Below are positions 56,731 to 64,000 of a stretch of DNA of 64,000 nucleotides, piece after piece (within the stretch, counting starts at the first letter, position 1; each line of letters starts with the position of its first letter). The DNA lies in assembly GCA_028278025.1 (NCBI GenBank), contig JANQFE010000073.1:1-64000 (forward strand), read 5' to 3'. This DNA is from Thermodesulfobacteriota bacterium. Its GTDB lineage: Bacteria > Desulfobacterota > WTBG01 > CAIYCZ01 > CAIRTM01. The notes beneath the pieces are model-generated. The model did not search any database. It worked only from the letters and a program-made list of their open reading frames with translations, and had not been told where the DNA came from. The position numbers were made by a program, and so were the translations under genes.

Positions 56731-57726
56731 TTATTCATTGGATGGCAGTCCATCAAGAAAAATTGCATCATCATAACGCAGCATATACATATTTTTTTTA
56801 AAAGCATCCCTGATGTCACCCGGGTCGTTACCTCTAGCTATTTCAATAATCCATTTTGGAAAATCTGCACCAGCGCTAATGGAAAGCGGGACCCCTCCCC
56901 CAAACCGAGGGTTTATTTCGATAAACTTCACTTTGTTATCATCGGTGAGAAAACACTGCACATTTATACAGCCCCTGCATCCCTGCAGCAAACTGCCGAC
57001 ACGCCAGCCCTCTTCCATAACATGTCGGTTATCAATAATTACAGCTTTACTTACCTCTCCCGCCCGCACCTCAATTCTCATTCTGGGCACCACACATCGA
57101 ACGACACCATTAAAGTCAAACAATATATCAAGCGTAATCTCTCTACCCTGCAGAAACTCCTGGAGGATAGGTTTCTTTACATAATCTTTAAAAAACAGCA
57201 GCTCTGTTTGATTGTTAACCTTAAAGATTCCTATACTTGCACTGCCATCCTGCGGTTTAATAAAAACAGGATAGGTAATCTCTTGTGGACGTATGTCCTC
57301 AATTGTAAAAACCTTGGGCGTATCCACATCGTGGGCAACAAAAAAATTATGTGTTTTGTATTTATTACAGGCAATCTGCATAATGTCAGGGTCTGAAACG
57401 ACTGCAGTGGTACCAACTGCAGCAAAACGCTGCCTGCTTTCTGACAGGATAAGCAAATCAGTATCAATGAGAGGAAAGAGCAATGTGATACGCTCTTTTT
57501 TACACAGCTCTACCAGGGTTGGTATATAGGCTTGATCATCAATACGGCAGATTTGGTAAGCTTTATCAACGACATGAAAAGCAGGCGCAGTGTGGGAAAC
57601 ATCCACACCGACAATTTTACCATTCAAGCCTAACTCCTTCAATGTGTTTTGAAAATGCCTGATAAGGGCAACCCTTCGACCAACACTCGTAAACAGTATG
57701 TTGAACGCTTCATCCTGTTTCTGCAC
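56731..57726 (-). CDS. ATP-grasp protein (carbamoyl-phosphate synthase large-chain-like)
   Basis: 331 residues. N-terminal pre-ATP-grasp domain beginning NILFTSVGRRVALI (about 9-22). ATP-grasp core about 115-300 with PVFIKPQDGSASIGIF, a glutamate pair in LQEFLQGREIT, and metal-binding FIEINPRFGGG (about 278-288). Such proteins ligate a carboxylate to an amine or carbamoylate. With the HAD and DegT genes it may decorate an amino sugar; the reaction is not determined. It is divergent from murB across 87 AT-rich bases. Confidence 0.85.
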   Translation of the reverse strand: MQKQDEAFNILFTSVGRRVALIRHFQNTLKELGLNGKIVGVDVSHTAPAFHVVDKAYQICRIDDQAYIPTLVELCKKERITLLFPLIDTDLLILSESRQRFAAVGTTAVVSDPDIMQIACNKYKTHNFFVAHDVDTPKVFTIEDIRPQEITYPVFIKPQDGSASIGIFKVNNQTELLFFKDYVKKPILQEFLQGREITLDILFDFNGVVRCVVPRMRIEVRAGEVSKAVIIDNRHVMEEGWRVGSLLQGCRGCINVQCFLTDDNKVKFIEINPRFGGGVPLSISAGADFPKWIIEIARGNDPGDIRDAFKKNMYMLRYDDAIFLDGLPSNE

Positions 57727-57813
57727 TACGGGTCCCCCGTTTATTTTATAGTTTACAAAAACTTAGAATATATTAACATAGTTAAACAAACTTTAAAATA
57801 AAAATTAAAGCAG

Positions 57814-58743
57814 ATGTGTTTAGAAAAAAAATTATGTCACTGTAGCGTGATAAAAAACTATCCGTTGGGATCAACAAGTAGAATCAGGACAGGTGGTACC
57901 GCCCTGTATTATGCGCCTGTTTCAACCATTGACCAGTTACATGAAATCCTCTTTTACTGCCGAGGGGAAAAATTACCATTTTATATTCTGGGTAAGGGCT
58001 CAAATGTCCTGATTAGTGACGAAAAATTTAATGGCGTTGTCATAAGGCTGGCGGGCAATTTCAAAACCATACAATTTGATACCCAGAATAGAACTGTTAC
58101 AGCCGGGGCAGGGGCTTCATTAATGAAATTAGGACAACAGATAGCATTACGAGGCTATGCAGGTTGTGCCTATATGGGTGTTATTCCTGGAACGGTTGGT
58201 GGTGCAGTAACAATGAATGCAGGCACAAAAAAAGAGGGGGCTATACAGAATATTTTCCTAAGCGCCATAATTCTTGATCCTACAACAGGCTGTACACAAC
58301 TATATAATAAGAATGATATGAATTTTGATTATCGCACAAGTGCGCTTTTATTATCAACAAAAATAGTATTGCAAGCTACTTTCACTCTTGATTATCAAAG
58401 TGAGATTTCCCCTGGTGAAGCATGTAATGAAATAAAAAAACTTCATTCTCTTCGCCGCTCCAAGCAGCCAAAAAACCAGCATACCTTTGGTTCAGTATTT
58501 AAGAATCCCCCAAACCGCCCCCATGCTGCCGGGTGGTATCTTGAAAATGTCGGCATGAAGAACTTTCGTATAGGCGAAGCGGTTGTAGCAAATGAACATG
58601 CTAATTGGATAATTAATACGGGAAATGCTTCAGCGAATGACATAAAAGAAATTATTCATATTGGACAGAAGCGCGTTTTGGAGGAATTTGGTGTCAGCCT
58701 CGATCGTGAGGTAATCTACCTGCCTGATGATTTGCTGGCATAG
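57814..58743 (+). CDS. murB: UDP-N-acetylenolpyruvoylglucosamine reductase
   Basis: 309 residues. FAD-binding region GKGSNVLISDEKF (about 63-75) and IPGTVGGAVTMNAGT (about 131-145). The proton-donor serine is in FGSVFKNP (about 228-235), the last glutamate in SLDREVIYLP, and YRTS (about 173-176) is present. It completes UDP-MurNAc synthesis. It stands alone, away from a mur/fts cluster, between glycan genes, so it may be a second or displaced copy. Confidence 0.93.
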   Translation: MCLEKKLCHCSVIKNYPLGSTSRIRTGGTALYYAPVSTIDQLHEILFYCRGEKLPFYILGKGSNVLISDEKFNGVVIRLAGNFKTIQFDTQNRTVTAGAGASLMKLGQQIALRGYAGCAYMGVIPGTVGGAVTMNAGTKKEGAIQNIFLSAIILDPTTGCTQLYNKNDMNFDYRTSALLLSTKIVLQATFTLDYQSEISPGEACNEIKKLHSLRRSKQPKNQHTFGSVFKNPPNRPHAAGWYLENVGMKNFRIGEAVVANEHANWIINTGNASANDIKEIIHIGQKRVLEEFGVSLDREVIYLPDDLLA

Positions 58744-58854
58744 ACCTGAATAACAAAACGACCCTCATAAAATTTTTTCCTTATACTGTTTTTTTGAATA
58801 ACCTTTATGAAAAAATTGGGGGTAGCAGCTTTCAGTCCTTTTACTGGATGTGTT

Positions 58855-60102
58855 TTATTTTTGTTTAGCTATGTTTTCTATTTTAAGTATCTTGTCAAGA
58901 ATGATCGGCAGCACCAAACAGATCCATAGCATAACTTGTCTCTGAATAGAAATAAAACATGCACATAGCATATACCCCATTAAGCTTATCTGTAAATACC
59001 ATGCAAGTTCCCGAAAAAAAACTTCCTCTTGTTTTTTGAGTCGCCGTATAGCACCCAAGGCCAAAATAAAAAAACCCATGAAGACTGCGAAGCCCAGAAT
59101 GCCGTGCTCAGACAAAATTGTCAGGTAAGCATTATGCACAGTATGATGAATCCTGGTACCCAATTGCTTGTTGCTGGCATCTGGGAATTGTGTTGTGCCG
59201 ACTCCCCAAATAGGATTGCGAAGCCATAACCTAAAAGCATAGCCTGCAAAGACCAGACGGGAATATGCACTTGCCTCAACAGTTGTTTTGCCGGATAAAG
59301 ATGTCTGAACTGTTTGCCTCTCTTCAAACAACTGCTGTGCGACATTTACAAAGAATGTTAATACAATAATCACAACAATTATCGTTGATATTTTCTTTAT
59401 ATTCTTAAGAAAGATACATCCCATTACCAGCACAAGCCCTAATAACCCTCCCCGCGAAACAGTACAAAGGGTCCCCGTGATTAATAAACCGATTGTTACA
59501 ACATAAAACCTTCTTAAAAATTTCTTTTCACCATGCAGGAAAAGGTAATAGGCAATCGGGATAATAGCTATCAGGAGGGCAGCAAGGTAATTAGGATCAC
59601 CCTGAAAAGCACTGGGCCTGCCTTTATCTGTAAGCATACTTTTGATTTGAAAAACTTGAATAAGTAATGCATATGCCCCGTTGCACATGCTAAAAAAAAC
59701 GCATGTTTTTATTAACAGCAGCAAATCTTTTCTATTATTTATGCAGCTTGCAATAATAATGACAAACAGGGAATTTTTAACAAAAACAAACAGGACAGAC
59801 TTTACCTCCGTTATTCCCAAGACTCCGTTTATAAGCGCAGAAAGATAAGCAAGCCCCAGAAACATTACTACTAACACTGTATGTTGATTGGTCCTTACCG
59901 GTGAATTCCTGAATACCGTACTAACAAACAAAATCACTGATAGAACAAGATTGGGACGCCATGCCTGCAACCCTTTTAAATCAAAGTACGTATAAGGCAT
60001 TATCAAAAAAGTAAAAATTAAATAACAAACCCCGTACAGAGGCTTAAGAACCTCGATAAATGCAATAAAAACAGTCATGAAAAAAAATAAAGGTTCTAAC
60101 AT
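58855..60102 (-). CDS. O-antigen ligase/polymerase family membrane protein (Wzy_C)
   Basis: 415 residues with ten or more membrane helices. The large periplasmic loop (about 260-325) contains YSRLVFAGYAF, NPIWGVGTTQF and the conserved HHTVHNAYLTILSEHG, the Wzy_C/WaaL signature. It would ligate or polymerise a lipid-linked glycan on the periplasmic face, or act in O-glycosylation of exported proteins. It converges on murB; a 9-bp inverted repeat lies between them. Confidence 0.88.
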   Translation of the reverse strand: MLEPLFFFMTVFIAFIEVLKPLYGVCYLIFTFLIMPYTYFDLKGLQAWRPNLVLSVILFVSTVFRNSPVRTNQHTVLVVMFLGLAYLSALINGVLGITEVKSVLFVFVKNSLFVIIIASCINNRKDLLLLIKTCVFFSMCNGAYALLIQVFQIKSMLTDKGRPSAFQGDPNYLAALLIAIIPIAYYLFLHGEKKFLRRFYVVTIGLLITGTLCTVSRGGLLGLVLVMGCIFLKNIKKISTIIVVIIVLTFFVNVAQQLFEERQTVQTSLSGKTTVEASAYSRLVFAGYAFRLWLRNPIWGVGTTQFPDASNKQLGTRIHHTVHNAYLTILSEHGILGFAVFMGFFILALGAIRRLKKQEEVFFRELAWYLQISLMGYMLCACFISIQRQVMLWICLVLPIILDKILKIENIAKQK

Positions 60103-60497
60103 ACAGATACCCTGTTATTGAAATATCCGCTCCTTTTTAACATAATTATACTCATCATGTCTTAATAAAAAATGTAGATTATAAAAATACTACTGCAATA
60201 TGAAAACAGAGCGGCTGTATGGCAACAGGCTGAAGCAACATATGCATAACCTGCAGTAATTTATATCGGCAAAAAATTAAACTTTTTAAATAAGCCTTAT
60301 GTCTGTCCGATATAATTCCCGCAGGAATAATCTTAAGCTGTATCAGTCAAAATAAAATTGATTCACTACTTGCAAAGTAGCTGATTGTTAGTTAAAATAG
60401 TATTTTATGAATTTATTTCTTGTTTTTTATTTTATTAATAGAAGATTTTATAAAATTTATTTATACAAAGAAATAAATCAAAATATATCAAATCGTA
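60103..60497. other. AT-rich divergent intergenic region
   Basis: 395 bases between the O-antigen ligase and nucleotidyltransferase starts. It is very rich in A and T, so both promoters should be here, but many weak matches prevent a confident choice. No gene or RNA was recognised. Confidence 0.55.
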
Positions 60498-61793
60498 ATG
60501 ACCTATTTAAAATTATCTAATGAAGTCACCCTGATTTTACTCTGCTGCTGCATAAAGCCTGATACAATCAGAAAAAAAAGAATTGCCACAATCCTGTCAG
60601 AAAAACTTGACTGGGACTATATATATATGATTGCCAATGCGCATGGTATACTAGGTCTTTTATATAAAAATCTTGAAAGCTACAAAAATAAGGTTTATAT
60701 CCCGCCACACATTTTGAAAAATCTTGAAAAATACTACCACACTACAGCATATAGAAATTTAGTGTTTACATATGAATTTGATAAAATTATAGCTTGTTTC
60801 AATAATAAAGATATAAACATAATGCCCCTGAAAGGTATAGATTTCATCAGGCACCTTTACAATAACCTGGGTTTTCGATCGTTTTCTGATATTGATTTTC
60901 TGGTTGAGAAAAAAAACATACCTCAGGCTGAACAAATATTATTTAATATGGACTATAAAAGAAAAAAAGAGCGAGCCCGGAAAGACGAACGACACTTCCA
61001 TTCAATATACTGGCAGCACAAGAGAGGAATGCTGATCTTTTTGGAACTGCATTGGGATATTGATTTCCAGGATTCGCCTTTCAGTATCAGAATTGCAGAT
61101 TGTTGGGACAGGGCTGAATTGATCCGGAATAATGATAACTTTTTTTACAGGCAATCATTAGAGGACTGCATTATTTTTAATGCATTTCACATTTTCAGGG
61201 AAGACCAGTTTAAAATTCTACCGCTAAAAAACTTTTGCGATCTTTTTGAATTAATCAAAAAATACAACAATACAATAAAATGGAATGAAATAGCGAAAAT
61301 ATCGGAGACATATAATGTAACACGTCCTGTTTTTGTAGTGTTATTGCTTTTGCAGGAACTTTTTCACATTAATGTGCCTCTTGAACTTACCAGGGTTTTA
61401 TGCAGCCAGGGCTTTCAAACAAGAATGTTAACTAAACTTGTCGAAGAAAAAATTTTTTTCAAATATCAGAAAGATTTTATTATCCCTTCCAATATTATCG
61501 AACTGGCATCTGAAGAAAAATTTGCCGGCAAACTAAAACATATGCTATATATCTTTAAAACTTTTTGCTATGATTATATACGGGCATATTACGCTGATTT
61601 AAATCATTCAATAATAAACGCAGTTACAAAAACATCCCGGCAACATTTAAAAACCCTTGGCCGCTATTTCAAAACATTTGGTCTTTCTCTTCTTTATCCG
61701 AAAAAGAAAAGTGAACTTTTTGAAAGCACAAAAAATTCCAAAAGCAGCATCGTTGAAATAAGTCACTGGATACGCGATACTGTAAAAAAATAG
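60498..61793 (+). CDS. NTP_transf_5-type putative nucleotidyltransferase
   Basis: 431 residues. MPLKGIDFIRHLYNNLGFRSFSDIDFLV (about 111-138) is the LKG..G.R..DID pattern of the uncharacterised nucleotidyltransferase family PF14907; the two aspartates of SDID would bind metal. ELHWDI further on (about 185-190) is also family-like. These proteins often sit in polysaccharide or exosortase-type clusters. No function is known. It is AT-rich, with many AAA and ATA codons compared with neighbours, which could reflect transfer. Confidence 0.8.
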   Translation: MTYLKLSNEVTLILLCCCIKPDTIRKKRIATILSEKLDWDYIYMIANAHGILGLLYKNLESYKNKVYIPPHILKNLEKYYHTTAYRNLVFTYEFDKIIACFNNKDINIMPLKGIDFIRHLYNNLGFRSFSDIDFLVEKKNIPQAEQILFNMDYKRKKERARKDERHFHSIYWQHKRGMLIFLELHWDIDFQDSPFSIRIADCWDRAELIRNNDNFFYRQSLEDCIIFNAFHIFREDQFKILPLKNFCDLFELIKKYNNTIKWNEIAKISETYNVTRPVFVVLLLLQELFHINVPLELTRVLCSQGFQTRMLTKLVEEKIFFKYQKDFIIPSNIIELASEEKFAGKLKHMLYIFKTFCYDYIRAYYADLNHSIINAVTKTSRQHLKTLGRYFKTFGLSLLYPKKKSELFESTKNSKSSIVEISHWIRDTVKK

Positions 61794-61825
61794 ATTGTTG
61801 TAAGTTCTCTTAATAGAAGTGTTTT

Positions 61826-61829
61826 AAAT
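61826..61829. repeat. Target site duplication, left (AAAT)
   Basis: AAAT directly precedes the left inverted repeat, and the same four bases follow the right one at 63313-63316. Four-base duplications fit the IS5 family. Confidence 0.7.
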
Positions 61830-63312
61830 AGTCGTCCTTGAAAAAAAGCTAACACGTTAAGATAACAGCTTTTATTGAGCAAAAGGCTGTGGCATAATCA
61901 CCAGAAAAAGCAATGAGAACCTCAAAAAGCTGGTGATTTATGCAACCTAAAAACAACAAAGAAAGAGGCAAACAAGCCCCGCTATTCAAGACGCCTCTGG
62001 AGCAGATCATAAGCCAGGAGCATCCGCTGTATCAGCTATCCAGGAAGATAGACTGGGGTGTGTTTGAGCAGGAATTCGGGTCGTTGTATGTGGAGAATGT
62101 GGGACGGCCCGGCAAGGCAATCCGCTTGCTGGTAGGGCTTCACTATCTGAAATACACCTACAGCCAAAGCGATGAAAACGTGGTGGAGAGGTTTCTGGAG
62201 AATCCGTACTGGCAGTACTTTTGTGGGTTTGAATATTTTCAGCATGAGTTGCCGATCGATCCAAGCTCGCTGACGCGTTGGCGCAAGAGAGTGGGAGCGG
62301 AAGGCATGGAGAAGCTGCTGAAGGAAACGGTAGAGACAGCCAAACGGGGCAAGCTGATCACAAGGCGGGATACCCAGCGGGTAAATGTAGATACGACGGT
62401 GCAGGAGAAAGCAATTGCGTTTCCAACCGATGCCCGGCTGTACTACAAAATGCTCAGAGCCCTCGTGCGAGCAGCAAAACAGCGGGGCATAGAGCTTCGA
62501 CAAAGCTATGAGCGAGTTGGCAAGAAAGCGCTGGCCAGGCAGGGCCAGTACCGACATGCACGTCAGATGAAGCGAGCGCAGCGAGAGACCAAAAAACTCA
62601 AGACGTACCTGGGGCGTGTCAGCCGGGACATTCAGCGAAAAGAGGCAGTGCCGGATGAGGCCCTGGGAAAACAGCTTGAACTGGCACAGCGTTTATTGAA
62701 GCAGCAGCGTCATGACAAGGGCAAACTCTACAGTATCCATGCACCGGAGGTTGAGTGTATCGCAAAAGGCAAAGCTCACAAGCCCTATGAGTTTGGTTGT
62801 AAAGTATCGATGGTCAGCACGTCCAGAAGCAACTGGATTGTAGGAATCAATGCCGTTCATGGGAACCCCTAGGATGGGCACACGTTGGAAGCAGCCTTGC
62901 AGCAGGCCAAGCGGATAATGGGCCGGCAACCCGACAATGCATACTGTGACAGAGGTTACCGAGGCAATACCACAAAGATTGACGGCACCCAGGTTCATGT
63001 AGTTGGGCGCAGGAAGAAAAGCATGAGCCGGTCTTCCTGGAGGTGGTTCAAACGGCGCGCGGCCATAGAGCCAATGTTTGGTCATCTGAAGGCACAAAAC
63101 AGAATGGATCGCAACCTGTTACAGGGTAAAGAGGGTGACCGCATCAATGCGATTTTGTCCGGGTGTGGCTACAATATGAGAAAGCTGCTCAGGGCTTTCT
63201 TTTTGTTCATTTTTAAATGGCTCTTTTTTGATCAAAAAGCCCAAAAGCGAGCCGGTTTAGCCGTTTGCCCTGTTGTGTCTGCGGCTTAAAAAGGACTTTT
63301 TCAGTAACGACT
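61830..63312 (+). mobile_element. IS5-family insertion sequence (1483 bp)
   Basis: The left end AGTCGTCCTTGAAAAA and the right end read inward AGTCGTTACTGAAAAA form 16-base inverted repeats with three mismatches, bounded by AAAT on both sides. Inside is one transposase frame interrupted by a TAG codon. GC content and codon choice are clearly higher than in the AT-rich genes on either side. It is inserted between the NTP_transf_5 gene and the WecA-like gene and interrupts neither. Confidence 0.88.
61940..63289 (+). pseudogene. IS5-family transposase with an in-frame TAG
   Basis: 449 codons in a single frame, broken only by TAG at codon 311 (62870-62872). The first part has the N-terminal DUF772-type region (PLYQLSRKIDWGVFEQEF, ELPIDPSSLTRWRKRVG) and the first catalytic Asp in VNVDTTVQEKAI. 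The second part has YCDRGYRGN and the DDE glutamate region RRAAIEPMFGHLK. Around the stop the sequence reads HGNP-TAG-DGHTL, where relatives have HGNPYDGHTL, so one base change of a Tyr codon explains it. Without suppression the product lacks two catalytic residues and is dead. Confidence 0.9.
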
Positions 63313-63316
63313 AAAT
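63313..63316. repeat. Target site duplication, right (AAAT)
   Basis: The right-hand copy of the AAAT flanking the insertion sequence. Confidence 0.7.
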
Positions 63317-63401
63317 AGTGTCAAGCACACTGTGAAAAGGCCTTTACATGAGAAAACAATGATCCGCATTTAAAACCAATAAAATAATTGAGAGATATTT
63401 T

Positions 63402-64000
63402 ATGTGGCTCGTTTTTATCTATATTTTTTCTTTTTCTTGTATTTTGAGCATATTGTTCGTCAAATTTTTTCTTTTATTCGCTCCCAGATGGGGTTTTGTT
63501 GATCACCCGGGACATCGAAAAATCCATGACAAACCAACACCTCTTCTTGGCGGCGCAGCCATCTTTCTGTCAATTAATGTAACAATAATTATTCACATTT
63601 TTCTCCATCAATTTGGCGTACATAGCTATGTTGCTGAGATAATCTTCTTGGACATACCGAAGGGATTCTTATCATTTAGTGCTGACATGCCGAAAACATC
63701 TACCTACTTTCTGGGGGGGGCGATCATCTTTATTCTTGGGCTTATTGATGACAAAGTGGGACTTAGCCCCATTGTAAGGCTTGTTAGTGTTACGCTTATT
63801 GCAGTTGTCATTGTGTCTATTAGTGTGAAACCCGGTGCTTTTGAGTCTTCACATTTTTTAGGATTTGTGATTGCTGTCCTTTGGATCGTGGGAATAACCA
63901 ACGGATTTAATCTTATTGACGGTGTAAATGGGCTCTGTGCAGGTAACGCAATGCTATCTTCCATGATGTTCCTGATAATTGCAATAAGAGGCGGACATCA
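63402..64000 (+). CDS. WecA/TagO-like polyprenyl-phosphate sugar-1-phosphate transferase (partial)
   Basis: 199 codons are visible from ATG 63402; the gene runs off the right edge. The family motifs are GFVDHPGHRKIHDKPTPLLGG (about 31-51), LGLIDDKVGLSP (about 112-123) with the Asp pair that binds Mg, and GITNGFNLIDGVNGLCAG (about 165-182). The enzyme transfers a HexNAc-1-phosphate from UDP to undecaprenyl phosphate, starting O-antigen or capsule synthesis. An uninterrupted run of eight G (63713-63720) lies within the coding sequence. The IS element ends about 90 bases upstream and may affect its promoter. Confidence 0.93.
   Translation, partial: MWLVFIYIFSFSCILSILFVKFFLLFAPRWGFVDHPGHRKIHDKPTPLLGGAAIFLSINVTIIIHIFLHQFGVHSYVAEIIFLDIPKGFLSFSADMPKTSTYFLGGAIIFILGLIDDKVGLSPIVRLVSVTLIAVVIVSISVKPGAFESSHFLGFVIAVLWIVGITNGFNLIDGVNGLCAGNAMLSSMMFLIIAIRGGH

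Overview
The window reads as a chromosomal segment of a Gram-negative (diderm) bacterium: it has a complete tolQRAB-pal-cpoB set, lipoproteins, an outer-membrane-type O-antigen ligase and WecA-like and FlaA1/CapD-like glycan genes. The order xerC-hslV-hslU-argB-argD-argF-argG-argH-lipoprotein-lysA-dapF and the [NiFe]-hydrogenase maturation genes hypF, hypC, hypD, hypE suggest an anaerobic or facultative lineage such as Desulfobacterota (former Deltaproteobacteria) or Nitrospirota. That placement is inference from gene order and protein style only.

Layout. 1-6.5 kb: minus-strand glycan or lipid genes (two GT-C-type membrane transferases, a B12-binding radical SAM protein, a GT2 transferase) and an AlbA_2 regulator. 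7.2-12.1 kb: hypF, then hypCDE, followed by a vapBC toxin-antitoxin pair. 13-23 kb: a block of secreted proteins (a beta-helix protein, a 1337-residue heparinase-like PKD protein, a matrixin-type metalloprotease and a small exported partner). 23-26.5 kb: SAM hydroxide adenosyltransferase, a DUF3795 protein and a nucleotidyltransferase that flank an attC-like site, and a PpiC foldase. 26.7-40 kb: the lysine/arginine superoperon, HslUV protease and XerC. 40.4-51.5 kb: coaD, an aminotransferase, the Tol-Pal system, a DegT aminotransferase, queF, a CBS-ACT protein and a cell-wall amidase. 51.5-64 kb: surface polysaccharide genes (GT2, CapD-like dehydratase, DegT/HAD/ATP-grasp operon, murB, O-antigen ligase, NTP_transf_5), an IS5-family insertion whose transposase has an in-frame TAG, and the start of a WecA-like gene.

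The most unusual material lies in 13-20.5 kb. The two large secreted proteins are crowded with the tetrapeptide pattern Asp-Asn-x-Ser/Thr (15 and 21 copies by my count). Each is preceded by a near-identical intergenic cassette holding a promoter, a perfectly conserved hairpin and an intrinsic terminator ahead of the gene, which looks like an attenuated leader RNA. I know of no described system that matches this combination.

A second genome-style signal is a set of degenerate 7-bp tandem repeats that begin at or straddle the stop codons of at least five unrelated genes. A third is a dispersed composite repeat (two copies) with conserved ends and a different nested hairpin in the middle of each copy.
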